A stretch of DNA of 64,000 nt from DASQHW01 sp963837155 (GTDB taxonomy: Bacteria; Actinomycetota; Acidimicrobiia; IMCC26256; PALSA-610): contig CAWIMB010000002.1 in assembly GCA_963837155.1 (NCBI GenBank), forward strand, positions 2,108,001 through 2,172,000, given 5' to 3'. Made by a program: the position numbers and the translations under genes. Positions 18,501-27,243 of the stretch are shown in pieces. Each line of letters begins with the position of its first letter. The first letter of the stretch is position 1. The notes under the pieces are model-generated. The model was not told the origin of the DNA and made no database searches. It worked only from the letters and a program-made list of their open reading frames with translations.

Positions 18501-19334
18501 GGGACCGTGCTCGGCAAGCCGCGCGTCGAGACCGTCGAAGTGCACGAACGCGACCGTGACGACGCGATGCTCGGCGGCACCACCACCGGCTAGCACATGT
18601 TCGTGCACGGCCGCGGGGACGTACCCGCGGAGGTCGACGTCGTACGCGCCCTCGAACGAGTCGACGAGAACCGCCGGCCGTTCCGGCGGCCGGCGCAGGA
18701 GGAAGCCCGGCCCGAGGGGAGCACCCGTGCACCGTTCGGGCAGCGCGGCCGCGGTGTTCTTGCTGATGACGATCTGGCCCGCGCTCGCGTCGTGCTCCAT
18801 CGCGACGACTTCGCTCGCGGCTGCGCCGGTGACCAAGAGCTCGCGGCTCGGCGAACCGACGAGGAAGAAGTCGAACGTGCCGGTGTGCACACCGACCGAC
18901 ATACGAAGCGTGACGTTGCCGGCCGACGTCTTCAACCGCCCCGCTTGCCGCAACCGTTCGCGCATTGCCGCCGCGGCCCAGACCGCGCGCACGGCATGGT
19001 CGTCGCCGACGAACGCGAGCAGGAGCGCGTCACCGCCGAACTTGAGGAGTCCGCCGCCGGCGCCGTAAGCGACCGCGAGCAGTTCGGTGAAGCAGCCGCC
19101 GATCGCGTCGGTGACCTCTTCGGCCCCGACACGTCCGTGCCGCGAGAGCCGCTCGGACATCGCGGTGAAGCCGGAGAGATCCGCGAAGACCATCGTGGCT
19201 TCGATGGGCCGGTAGGTCTCGTCGTTGCGAGTCGCAGCCCAGTTCGTCACCAGCCGCGGGACGTACGGAAGCAGCACCTCGGCCTGATTCTGCTCGTCCG
19301 CGACCGCTCCGGCCTCTGCCCCGCCGGCCTCCAT
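15501..19334 (-). CDS. Tandem adenylate/guanylate-cyclase domain, AAA-ATPase and TPR regulator (six frame breaks)
   Basis: One locus of about 1,275 codons spread over seven reading segments. Segment 1 (from ATG 19334) holds a class III cyclase domain with both metal Asp sites (VFADLSGFT, KFGGDALLLAF). A second cyclase-like domain keeps VMGDTVNLAARL but has VHFDGLD at the first metal site. A Walker A (VAGPAGIGKSRLL) follows. Later segments carry a Walker B-like LVVIDDSEWID and helical TPR repeats. Breaks lie near 17860, 17060, 16665, 16485, 16165 and 15720, each repaired by dropping one base. The family is known as multi-domain cyclase/ATPase signalling proteins; this one's ligand is unknown. 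Confidence 0.75.
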
Positions 19335-19343
19335 GGGTCATAC

Positions 19344-19360
19344 GGTAGCGCGGCGCTACC
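19344..19360. promoter_or_regulatory. 17-bp palindrome in divergent promoter region
   Basis: GGTAGCGC and GCGCTACC are perfect inverted repeats around one G. It lies in the 52-base gap between the divergent cyclase/ATPase gene (start 19334) and the amidohydrolase (start 19387). Size, symmetry and position suit a repressor operator acting on one or both genes. The regulator is unknown. Confidence 0.4.
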
Positions 19361-19386
19361 CTCCGGCCCGGGGAAAGGGGCGAACG

Positions 19387-20609
19387 ATGACGCTGAAAGA
19401 CACCGATCATTACACGATCATCTCCGCCGACTGTCACGCCGGCGGCAGCCACGAGATGTACCGCGAGTACCTCGAGAAGAAGTACCTCGACGACTTCGAC
19501 GCATGGCGCGGCGAATACCGGAACCCTTTCTCCGACCTGCGCGGTGACCGCCGCACCCGCAACTGGGACGACGACCTCCGCAACGCACAGCTGGAACAAG
19601 AAGGCATCGTCGGCGAAGTCGTGTTTCCGAACACCGTGCCGCCGTTCTTCCCGAGCTTCGTGTTGTTCGCCCGTCCCGCGAAGCCCGACGAGTACGAGCA
19701 CCGTCTCGCTGGTGTACGCGCGCACAACCGGTGGCTGGCTGATTGGTGCGCGCGCGATTCCCGACGCGGCGCGCCGGCATCGGACAGATCTTTCTCAACG
19801 ACGTCGACGACGCGATCGAAGACGTCATCTGGATCAAAGAGCACGGCTTGCGCGGCGGTGTGCTCATCTCCGCCATCCCGCCCGACGTCGACTACGTGAA
19901 GCCGTTGTACGACCCGATTTATGACGCGTTGTGGACGACGTGTGCCGAGCTCGGCGTGCCGGTGAACAGCCACGGCGGCACCGGCCTACCGAACTACGGC
20001 AAGTATCCAGTCGCGAACTTGTTGTACATCACCGAAGTGGGGTTCTACTCGCAACGTCCGTTCGTGCAGCTGTTGCTCTCCGGTGTGTTCGAACGCCACC
20101 CGGACCTCAAGTTCGTGATGACCGAGATGGGCTGCGCGTGGTTGCCGCCGATGCTGCAGCGCTTCGATGCGCTGATCACGAGGATCAACAAGACCGGTGC
20201 GACCGGTGAGCTCCGGTACAGCGACGAGCACAAACTCCCAAAGCTCGCGTCCGAGTACTTCGCACAGAATTGCTACGTCGGTGTCAGTCAGCCGGGACCG
20301 GAAGATGCACAAGCCCGATATGCGCTCGGCATCGAGAAATTCATGTGGGGAAGCGACTATCCGCACGACGAGGGCACATTCCCGTTCACACGTGAGCACT
20401 TGCGACAGTTGTTTCACGACACCCCACCGGACGAGTTGCAGACATTGCTCGCGCGCAATGCAGCAACGCTGTACACGTTCGATCTCGATGCGCTTGCACC
20501 CCTTGCGTCCAAAGTGGGACCGACCGTGCGTGAGATCGCGCAACCGCTCGAGAAACTTCCTGACGCGCCGAACGAAGCCTTGTTGAAAACCGTCGGCGCA
20601 GTTCGCTGA
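19387..20609 (+). CDS. Amidohydrolase family (ACMSD-like) protein (frameshifted)
   Basis: From ATG 19387, preceded by GGGGAAAGGGG, the frame reads YTIISADCHAGGSHEMYREYL and LEQEGIVGEVVFPNTVPPFFPS. Near 19755 it breaks (one missing base) and continues with RAGIGQIFLNDVDDAIEDV, VNSHGGTGLPNYG, KFVMTEMGCAWLPP and FMWGSDYPHDEGTFP. These are the metal-site His/Asp segments of the amidohydrolase_2 family of decarboxylases and hydrolases. Repaired length is about 407 residues. Close relatives are numerous in mycobacteria and Acidimicrobiia, often without a known substrate. Confidence 0.8.
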
Positions 20610-20923
20610 ATCACGTACACACACGTCACGCGTTGTCGTCACGATCGGTCAACGTCCGTTCACTTACGAACGTTTGACACGGTGCACCATTGCGTAGGAA
20701 GAAGTTGTTATGGTGCGCGGACGCAGTAGGGATGAAACGCGTGACGTGCTGCAGCGGCGTGCGGGAGTAGGAATCCGCTTCGAGTTTGGGCCACGCGGAA
20801 CACAGACCCGGGTGGGCATCGTGAGCGTGGGAACGTCGTGGGCAGGGACCGCGGCGTGTCGTGCTCTCGATCACGAAAACGAGTGAACAACTCGCCGACG
20901 CGATCAGGGGGAGAAGCCCGACC
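20610..20923 (+). other. Intergenic leader before CAP lipoprotein gene
   Basis: This 314-base gap holds a consensus -35-like TTGACA at 20674-20679 followed by TAGGAA at 20695-20700. It also holds a 58-codon open frame from ATG 20710 to 20886 without homology that I recognise. AGGGGGAGAAG at 20907 is the ribosome-binding site for the next gene. The distance leaves room for a structured leader, but I could not match it to a known riboswitch consensus. Confidence 0.35.
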
Positions 20924-21436
20924 TTGCCTTTTGTAAAGCGGTTCCCGAAATTTCTTGCCATCGTTGCCATCGTTGCTCTGGCCGTGAGCCTCTCCGGATG
21001 CGCACAAGTTCGTGCGAAGGTCTTGGCCAAATCCGCGTCCAAGTCGAACAGCGCTGAGAGTGCGCTCGTCGCCGGCATCAACCACTTCCGTAAGGCGCAC
21101 GGGCTGCCCACGCTCGCCGTGCATTCGAACCTTGTGAACAAGGCTCGCGGCTGGGCCGGCCATATGGCAGCCGGTGGCTGCGGCCGCGGCAGTGGCGGCG
21201 TTCCGAACATCTGCCATTCGAACCTCACCAACGGCATCACCGTGCGGTGGGCCCGCCTCGGCGAGAACGTCGGCATGGTGAGCCCGAAGACGAACGTGTC
21301 GACCATGGAAGGCGCGTTCGAGAAGTCACCGCCGCATGCCGAGAACATGCTGAACGGTCAGATCCACTACGTCGGTGTCGGCGTCGCGTACGTGGGCAAC
21401 TACATGTACGTCGCCGAGGAGTTCCTGGCGACGTAG
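20924..21436 (+). CDS. CAP/SCP-domain (PR-1-like) lipoprotein
   Basis: The TTG start at 20924 follows AGGGGGAGAAG and gives a lipoprotein signal (FLAIVAIVALAVSLSGC, lipid-modified Cys26). The mature part is a short CAP domain: ALVAGINHFRKAHGLPTL, VNKARGWAGHMA, RLGENVGMV, and a C-terminal HYVGVGVAYVGNYMYVAEEF. The CAP His (HMAAGG) and Glu (GENV) are present. About 170 residues. A longer GTG start at 20861 is possible. CAP proteins in bacteria act at the cell surface, with varied or unknown activity. Confidence 0.75.
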   Translation: MPFVKRFPKFLAIVAIVALAVSLSGCAQVRAKVLAKSASKSNSAESALVAGINHFRKAHGLPTLAVHSNLVNKARGWAGHMAAGGCGRGSGGVPNICHSNLTNGITVRWARLGENVGMVSPKTNVSTMEGAFEKSPPHAENMLNGQIHYVGVGVAYVGNYMYVAEEFLAT

Positions 21437-21457
21437 CGGGTCACCGTACCTACGTTC

Positions 21458-21474
21458 CCACGCAACTTGCGTGG
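21458..21474 (+). terminator. Short hairpin after CAP gene
   Basis: CCACGCAA and TTGCGTGG are perfect inverted repeats around a single C, 22 bases after the CAP stop. The hairpin has an 8-bp stem and no T-run, so termination is only suggested. A second, looser CCACGC motif follows at 21510. Confidence 0.35.
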
Positions 21475-21528
21475 CAGCGCGGTTCTGTCGGAACCTTGCG
21501 CCACGCATGTTGTGTTGAGGGGGGATGG

Positions 21529-22314
21529 ATGGGCGGGAGACTGCAAGGCAGAGTCGGCGTGGTCACCGGTGGCGCGTCGGGCATCGAGCAGGAGTCCGCG
21601 CGTCGTTTCGTTGCCGAAGGAGCGCGCGTCGTGCTCGGTGATCTCAACGGCGAAGCGCTGGGCCGGATGGCCGGCGAGCTCGGCGATGCATGCGTGACCG
21701 AGATCGTCGACGTCACCGATCCCGAGTCGGTCGACCGCATGGTGGCGCGTGCCTCCGAGGAGTTCGGACGCCTCGACCTCGCACTCAACGCCGCGGGTAT
21801 CGGGTGGTACTCACCCGTGCACGCACACTCGGTCGAACAATGGGACGCGGTCGTGAACGTTTGCCTGCGCGGCGTGTTCCTCTCGGTGCGGGCCGAATCT
21901 GCCGCCATGGTCGCCGCGCAGACACGCGGGGTGATCATCAACATTGCGTCGATCAACGCGATCGTTCCCGCCGAGGGCATGTCCGCGTACTGCACCGCCA
22001 AGGCGGGTGTCGCGATGCTGACAAGATGCGCCGCCATGGAACTCGGCCCTCACGGTGTTCGCGTCGTTGGCATCGGGCCGGGCTTCATCGAGACACCGAT
22101 GACGCAGTACGCGCGCGCCATTCCCGCGGTGCAGGACGCCTACCTCGAATCGATTCCCCTCGGTCGCGTCGGCGCACCGCGCGACATTGCCGACGCAGCG
22201 GTGTTCCTCGCGAGTGACGAAGCGTCGTGGGTGAGCGGGACGACGATCTACGTCGACGGCGCCGAGGCGAACAAGGGCTATCCCGAGCTCGCGCGTTTCA
22301 TTCCCGGGCTTTGA
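21529..22314 (+). CDS. SDR-family oxidoreductase with altered cofactor glycine
   Basis: A 261-residue classical short-chain dehydrogenase. The catalytic Ser lies in INIASINA and the YxxxK is YCTAK. LDLALNAAGIG is the NAG motif, and GPGFIETPMT the substrate loop. The dinucleotide motif reads TGGASGIEQ where TGxxxGIG is normal, so the last Gly is Glu. The ATG at 21529 follows GAGGGGGGAT. Its 3' end overlaps the convergent DUF2505 gene by 17 bases. Confidence 0.8.
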   Translation: MGGRLQGRVGVVTGGASGIEQESARRFVAEGARVVLGDLNGEALGRMAGELGDACVTEIVDVTDPESVDRMVARASEEFGRLDLALNAAGIGWYSPVHAHSVEQWDAVVNVCLRGVFLSVRAESAAMVAAQTRGVIINIASINAIVPAEGMSAYCTAKAGVAMLTRCAAMELGPHGVRVVGIGPGFIETPMTQYARAIPAVQDAYLESIPLGRVGAPRDIADAAVFLASDEASWVSGTTIYVDGAEANKGYPELARFIPGL

Positions 22315-22791
22315 GCGCTTCGGCCAGCGCGTCGCCTTCGACGTCGAGCCGCCGCACGATGCCAGGGCACGATGCTGCGTTCGGCCTTGCCGCCGATGAG
22401 CGGCACACGTACGTGGAGGTCGCCGGCAATGTGACGCGTCGTGGCGTCATCATCGGCCTCGAGGGTGACTGCGGCCTCGCCGTTCAAGCGGTTGGGGTCG
22501 GCTTCGGCCGCGAACGTCAAGCGGCCGCGCAACATCGCCATGTCGAAATGCAGTTCCTGGAGCCACGTGAGCTTCCGGTTGCCGAGCAACTTCTTGGCGA
22601 TCGGATCGAGATGACCGGTGAACTCGTAGCGGAGCTTCAGCAGCGAGGTCGTGCCGGTGCTGGATTCCTCGACGATTTCGGGCCGGCTCATGTCTGGGAG
22701 GTCGAGCTGTTCATGGAACTTGGGATCGAGCCAGACGGCTATGACTTCGGCTGGGCGGGCCGGGCAGTTCGTGATCAACCGAGAAGCGCAT
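22298..22791 (-). CDS. DUF2505 (SRPBCC-like) protein (two frame breaks)
   Basis: Start MRFSVDHELPGPP at ATG 22789-22791; then EVIAVWLDPKFHEQLDLPDMS in a second frame; then GIVRRLDVEGDALAEALKARE after another shift. The breaks near 22757 and 22368 each behave as one extra base. Repaired length is about 164 residues. DUF2505 proteins are small START-like lipid- or ligand-binding folds found mainly in Actinobacteria, with no known function. Confidence 0.75.
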
Positions 22792-22821
22792 AGCGACAGT
22801 TTGTCGCTGTACCGTCGGTTC

Positions 22822-23079
22822 ATGCCACGCCACGAGATCGACATCACCGTTCCGCCGAAGATGGTCCTCAATGCCGACGTGCGCCTCGTCGTGCGGAGCG
22901 ACGGCGAGAAGCTCGGCGAGCTGCTGGTGAGCCGCGGTTCAGTCGCATGGGTGCCGGGCCACAGCCCCAACGCGATCCACGTGCAATGGGAGCGCTTCGA
23001 CGAGATGATGCGCGAGGAGCGCAAACGCCGCCGCCGGCGTGCGATGACCTGCGCCGTCAGCCGTTCGTCAGCGGCTTGA
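22822..23079 (+). CDS. Conserved small protein
   Basis: An 85-residue protein beginning MPRHEIDITVPPKMVLNADV, then VRSDGEKLGELLVSRGSVAWVP and VQWERFDEMM. This is a familiar actinobacterial small-protein pattern with beta-strand character. It ends in an Arg-rich tail that overlaps the convergent zinc-ribbon gene by 23 bases. Function unknown. Confidence 0.65.
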   Translation: MPRHEIDITVPPKMVLNADVRLVVRSDGEKLGELLVSRGSVAWVPGHSPNAIHVQWERFDEMMREERKRRRRRAMTCAVSRSSAA

Positions 23080-23878
23080 ACGACTGCACGAACGGTAGGA
23101 AGTCGCTGATTCCTTCGGTGGTCCGGCTGTGCGTGGCGAAGAGATAGAGCCGTGACCCACGTTGCAGCACGATCTCTTGGTATCGAGTGCCGAACGCCAG
23201 CTGGCGGAACACACACTCGACCGCGCGACCCGACCGCCGACAATGACGTCGCTCTTGGCCTCGAGGACGTCTGGCCGTGACTGTCGAGGAAGCGCACAGC
23301 GATCTGCGTAGAGCGAGGAGGTCCGGCATGCCGGTAGGCGGCAGGTCAATCCACTGCAGCGAGAACACACGATCGCCGCTCGTCGACCCGATGCTGTGGA
23401 AGGGCGCGACCGACATCAACCACGTCACCCGCATCGACCCGGTCACAATCGCTTGTGGCGCGGTCGGGAAGCGGACACTGAACGAGCTGTCGGGTGCGAG
23501 GAAGAGGTTCCCGTCGTGCAGTGCGACTGGTGCGGGCGCCGGTGTTCGCCGCGCGGTGATGTGCTCATTCAGCACACGGGCGAGGTTCAGCGTCGCGAGG
23601 AACGCAACCATGACCAGGAGCACCGTCGCGATCGACTTCGCATTCGATGTGGTGCGTGGACGCGGCGTGTGGACGTGCTCAGGCGGCGCGACCGGTTTCG
23701 TGTCCCAACCCCAGGCGCTCGGCGCGGGTGTCGGGTCGGGTGCGGGCGCGGGGTCGGGCGGGCGGGGCGCGCCGACGAGTGCATGCTCCGCGTCGACCGG
23801 CGCCCGCAGGCGCGTCGCGCAGCGGTCGCACCAGAACGCGTCGGCCTCGACGACGGCCCCGCACGTCGGACACTGCAT
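23057..23878 (-). CDS. Zinc-ribbon membrane protein (possible paired frameshifts)
   Basis: An N-terminal zinc ribbon CPTCG/CDRC (residues 3-21), a Pro/Ala-rich linker, one membrane helix (about 83-103: TVLLVMVAFLATLNLA), and an extracytoplasmic domain containing SFSVRFPTAPQ, common in uncharacterised actinobacterial proteins. Between about 23215 and 23275 the translation becomes Arg-rich and unlike its flanks. The next frame reads PDVLEAKSDVIVGGRVA, so a +1/-1 pair of indels is likely there. About 273 residues. Confidence 0.65.
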   Translation of the reverse strand: MQCPTCGAVVEADAFWCDRCATRLRAPVDAEHALVGAPRPPDPAPAPDPTPAPSAWGWDTKPVAPPEHVHTPRPRTTSNAKSIATVLLVMVAFLATLNLARVLNEHITARRTPAPAPVALHDGNLFLAPDSSFSVRFPTAPQAIVTGSMRVTWLMSVAPFHSIGSTSGDRVFSLQWIDLPPTGMPDLLALRRSLCASSTVTARRPRGQERRHCRRSGRAVECVFRQLAFGTRYQEIVLQRGSRLYLFATHSRTTEGISDFLPFVQSFKPLTNG

Positions 23879-23949
23879 CGGTATCGCGTCGGAACATCGG
23901 CACCACGGCTTGAGGGCAATCCGGCGGGGCCCGGGAGTAAGTTCTCACC

Positions 23950-24975
23950 ATGGCTGCCCGTGTCATCGTGCTCGACCCCTGTTTCGATGCGGCGACCGCG
24001 GCGTCGATGGTGGATCTGTGCGAGCGCTTCGGCCGCTATCGCATGTACGCCGAGCATGAACAGCACGACGCCGACATCGGGCGCGGGCTCGCCCAGCGCC
24101 ACGATGCGCTTACGAACTTCCTGAAGACCGGCGGCCTGGCACGCGTGTCGGAACCGCCGACCGCGCTCGCGGTGCGCACCAGCTACTTCCGGGAGGAGTA
24201 CGCGTACGGGCGCGACGAACGCATCACCGGTATCGCGCCGTTCCTGTATCACGACGGCTTCGTCGACGCCGCGCGCACGATCCACGGCCGGGCGGTGATC
24301 GAGCCCGCGATCGCCTACGCGAACCTGATGGTTCCCGGGCAGGAGCTCGCGGTGCACACCGACGTGCCCGAGTTCCGCGGCGCGAACCGCAAGCTCTTGC
24401 CGCAGTGGCTGTTGGTGGTGATGCATCATTCCGGGCTGTTCGACGAGTACCGGATGCCGATCGCGACCGCGATCTCGTGGTTCCACGACTGCGACGGCGG
24501 CGAGCTCGCGTACTGGCCGGCGGGCGCGCAGGACGACGTGCAACGGCACCGCGTGCGCTTCAACACCGCGATGGTGCTCGACACCGACAGCGTGTTCCAC
24601 GGCGTCGACCGCATCGCAGAAGTTGCGGTCGAGGACCTTCCGCCGATCCGGCCGGGCACGACGCTGGACTTCGCAGGCGATCGGCAGTGGTCGCTGCGCG
24701 CAGCTGACGGCAACGTGCTCACGACCTACCCGTGGGAGCAGCTGCGGTTCTCGGTGTCATGGAAGGCGTACTGCTTCCGCGACGAACACGAGCGCGACAC
24801 CTGGCGCGAACACCGTGACGACCTCACGCTCGACGTCATCCTCGACAAGCTCGTCGACGATCTCTGCGAGCGTGGGCTCGCGCAACGCGACGTCGCCCGT
24901 GACGGCGTGCTCGGTCAGCAACTCATCGACGAGTACGTGCACTTCCCGATGTCCACACCGTCATCCACAAGTTGA
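23950..24975 (+). CDS. 2-oxoglutarate/Fe(II)-oxygenase-like protein
   Basis: A 341-residue cytosolic protein. LAVHTDVPEF gives an HxD pair, VFHGVDR a distal His, and the late LRFSVSWK the Arg expected to hold 2-oxoglutarate. Between them is a beta-rich core with many aromatic residues. I cannot place it in a named family, so the oxygenase call rests on the HxD...H...R order. The gene ends near a cluster of DnaA-box-like TCCACA words. Confidence 0.5.
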   Translation: MAARVIVLDPCFDAATAASMVDLCERFGRYRMYAEHEQHDADIGRGLAQRHDALTNFLKTGGLARVSEPPTALAVRTSYFREEYAYGRDERITGIAPFLYHDGFVDAARTIHGRAVIEPAIAYANLMVPGQELAVHTDVPEFRGANRKLLPQWLLVVMHHSGLFDEYRMPIATAISWFHDCDGGELAYWPAGAQDDVQRHRVRFNTAMVLDTDSVFHGVDRIAEVAVEDLPPIRPGTTLDFAGDRQWSLRAADGNVLTTYPWEQLRFSVSWKAYCFRDEHERDTWREHRDDLTLDVILDKLVDDLCERGLAQRDVARDGVLGQQLIDEYVHFPMSTPSSTS

Positions 24976-25017
24976 TCCTCTATCGATCCACAGCGCGCGC
25001 GTCGTAACATTGTGCGC

Positions 25018-25257
25018 ATGAGCTTCGTAGTGCGGTTCGATGACGAGACAACGACCTTCGTGCACGACGTCGACGCGTATGAACAAGAAGGTCCGCTCAC
25101 GACGTTCTTCGATCGCAACGGCGGCGGCCGGCTCGCGTCGGCGTTCACGCAACGAGTCGCGTCGTTCCGCACGAGCCGCATCATCGAGGTGCGCAAGATC
25201 GACGGACCGCAGGTTCTTGCGACACCCGACGACAACATTGTCGCCGTAGGTCGCTAG
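25018..25257 (+). CDS. Small conserved protein
   Basis: A 79-residue protein from ATG 25018 (a GTG two codons earlier is also possible). It reads MSFVVRFDDETTTFVHDVDAYE and then IIEVRKIDGPQVLATP: a short mixed alpha/beta fold with acidic and aromatic patches and no known motif. It is convergent with the Cys-rich small gene at 25267, 9 bases away. Confidence 0.5.
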   Translation: MSFVVRFDDETTTFVHDVDAYEQEGPLTTFFDRNGGGRLASAFTQRVASFRTSRIIEVRKIDGPQVLATPDDNIVAVGR

Positions 25258-25266
25258 AACTGAGAC

Positions 25267-25443
25267 TCACTCGTCTTCGAGGGTGTCTTCCTCGTCGACG
25301 ACGACGTCGAACCGTTGGGCGCAGGCGCCGCACAGGTAGACCAGCACGTCGCCCGCCTCGACGACGTCGTCGGGGCCGATCGGCTGCGCGAGGTACGCAT
25401 CCCCGCCGCATTCCATACAGTCGATGCGCTCGGCGACCGGCAC
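25267..25443 (-). CDS. Small zinc-ribbon-like protein
   Basis: A 58-residue minus-strand frame from GTG 25441-25443: VPVAERIDCMECGGDAYLAQ, an acidic middle, then LCGACAQRF and an acidic tail. The two CxxC pairs (CMEC and CGAC), spaced by about 33 residues, are a treble-clef/zinc-ribbon arrangement. Other frames here are Arg-rich and unlikely. A start at the internal ATG (Met10) is possible. It lies head-to-head with the cyclase-family gene at 25478. Confidence 0.65.
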   Translation of the reverse strand: MPVAERIDCMECGGDAYLAQPIGPDDVVEAGDVLVYLCGACAQRFDVVVDEEDTLEDE

Positions 25444-25477
25444 GACGGCAACGCTACTGCCCCGCTACGGTCCCGGC

Positions 25478-26415
25478 ATGCCGCTGACGCCCGAGCTCCG
25501 AGAACTTGCTGCGCCGCGTGTCGAACTGGGGGCGGTGGGGGGCCGACGACCAGCGGGGCACGTTGAATCTCATCACGCCGGAAGCCGTGCTGCGGGGTGT
25601 GCGCGCCGCGCGCACTGGCCGGGCGTTCTCGCTGGCAATCCCGTTCGACCCGAGCGGCCCGCAGTGGGACAACGAGCACATGCCGCACCGCACGAACCCC
25701 GAGTTGCACACGCACACCGTGAACGTCTCGTTCACCGGTGACACCCGCGACTTCACGACCAGCGACGACTCGTTCCGCATGGGCTCGCAAGCCGCGACGC
25801 ACTGGGATTCACTCGCGCACGCCGGCTACGAGGACAAGCTGTACAACGACACGCCGTCCTCCGTGGTGACTGCGGGCGCCGGGGCGACGCGCCTGGGCAT
25901 CGAGCACTTCGGCGCGGTCGCGACCCGGGGCGTGCTGCTCGACATCGCCCGGCTCTACGGCGTCGACCACTTCGACGACAACCACACGATCACCGGCGAC
26001 GATCTGGACCGGGCCGCGGGTGCAGCCGGCGTCACCGTCGAACCGGGCGACGCGTTGCTCGTGCGCACCGGGCACATGCATTTCCTGCGGGCGGGGGAGA
26101 AGCAGCGGTACTCGCGTGCCGGCGCCCGGGCTGTCGACGCAGTCGATCGCCTGGCTGCGTGACCGCGACGTCGCCGCGGTCGCGACCGACACGATCACCT
26201 TCGAGGTCTATCCGTGCGAGGACCGGAAGGTGTTCATGCCCGTGCACATGATCCAGCTCCGCGACATGGGACTGGTGCAGGGACAGAACTGGCATCTCGA
26301 CGACCTCGCGGCCGACTGCGCCAACGACGGCCAGCACGACTTCCTTTTGGTTGCGACGCCCCTGCCGCTGACCGGCGCGGTCGGCGCACCAGTGGCCCCC
26401 ACCGCCATCAAGTAG
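25478..26415 (+). CDS. Cyclase/kynurenine-formamidase-like family hydrolase (two frame breaks)
   Basis: ATG 25478 gives MPLTPELRELA; after a break near 25512 the frame reads VSNWGRWGADDQRGTLNLIT, which is typical of this family. Then GSQAATHWDSLAHAGYEDKLY provides the metal-binding HxxxD/H segment. After a second break near 26127 it reads PGLSTQSIAWLRDRDVAAVATD to VATPLPLTGAVGAP. Both breaks act as one extra base. Repaired length is about 311 residues. Family members hydrolyse N-formylkynurenine, isatin or related amides; this one's substrate is unknown. Confidence 0.8.
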
Positions 26416-26428
26416 CGGCGTGTGGAAA

Positions 26429-26471
26429 GGGGCGTGTGTGGAGCTCGAAAATCGAGCTCCACACACGCCCC
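26429..26471. repeat. Palindrome, family A copy 1 (perfect 19-bp stem, 5-base loop)
   Basis: Arms 26429-26447 and 26453-26471 are perfect complements beginning GGGGCGTGTGTGGAGCTCG around AAAAT. It lies between convergent genes (cyclase-family and SDR). The second copy is at 40649-40691 and has the same length of 43 bases. Confidence 0.85.
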
Positions 26472-26485
26472 AGAGCTCGGGGTCC

Positions 26486-27243
26486 CTACTCCACCGGGGG
26501 GTTGGGTTGGACCTCGAGGATCGGGACCCACATGTGCGCGGGGGCGGTGACGACCTGTACGACCGCACGCGCGACGTCCTCGGGTTCCATCGTGTGGAAG
26601 TGGCGCTGCAAGCCGAAGCGCTTCCAGCGCGGAACAGCTCGTCGAAGATCTTCAGGTCCCAGCCGTCGGCGAAGCTCGTTCCTTGGGTCGGGCCCACGCG
26701 CACGACCGACGCGCGCAGGCCGCTGCCTTCGAGGTCGAGCGCGAGGGTTGTCGCGAACGCTTCGAGCCCGGCTTTGGTCGCGACGTAGGTCGCCATCGCG
26801 GGCCGGGGATGCACGGTCGAGTCCGACGAGATGAACACGATGTCGCCCACGGTCGCGCCGCCGGCCCGCAGTGCTCGCACGACGCGGCTGCTCATCATGA
26901 TCGGCCCGAGCAGGTTCGTCTCGACGATGCGGCGCAGGTCGGCATCCGCGAGCTCGTGCACGTTGCCGGGGAGCGCGGTGCCGGCGTTGTTCACCAACAC
27001 GTCGATCGTTCCTGCCTCGCGGGTCACGAACGCACAGAACGCGTCGACCGACGCAACATCGCGGACGTCCAGCGGATGCACCAAGCCGCGCCCGCCGGCT
27101 TCATCGACGAGCTTCGCCGTCTCCTCGAGCTGCTCGACGCGCCGGGCGCCCACCGCGACCGTCCAGCCGAGCTCGCCGAACGCGATCGCGGTTGCGCGGC
27201 CGATACCGGCGGACGCGCCGGTAATCGCTGCAATCCGGCTCAC
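26486..27243 (-). CDS. SDR-family oxidoreductase (frameshifted)
   Basis: GTG 27241-27243 overlaps the stop of the upstream SDR by 4 bases (GTGA). It reads IAAITGASAGIGRATA (cofactor loop), VLVNNAGTALPG, FISSDS and the catalytic YVATK. After DGWDLKIFDELF, near 26632, the frame breaks (one missing base) and continues LQRHFHTMEPEDVARAVVQV to LEVQPNPPVE. Repaired length is about 252 residues. Two SDR genes in a coupled pair may catalyse successive steps of one pathway (inference). Confidence 0.8.

Noticed and set aside
20610..20923. c-di-AMP (ydaO) or cobalamin riboswitch before the cell-surface gene
   Set aside because: I looked for the conserved cores of these classes and did not find them.
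20626..21348. Minus-strand frame opposite the CAP lipoprotein
   Set aside because: Composition is typical of an antisense shadow; the plus strand has the signal peptide and CAP motifs.
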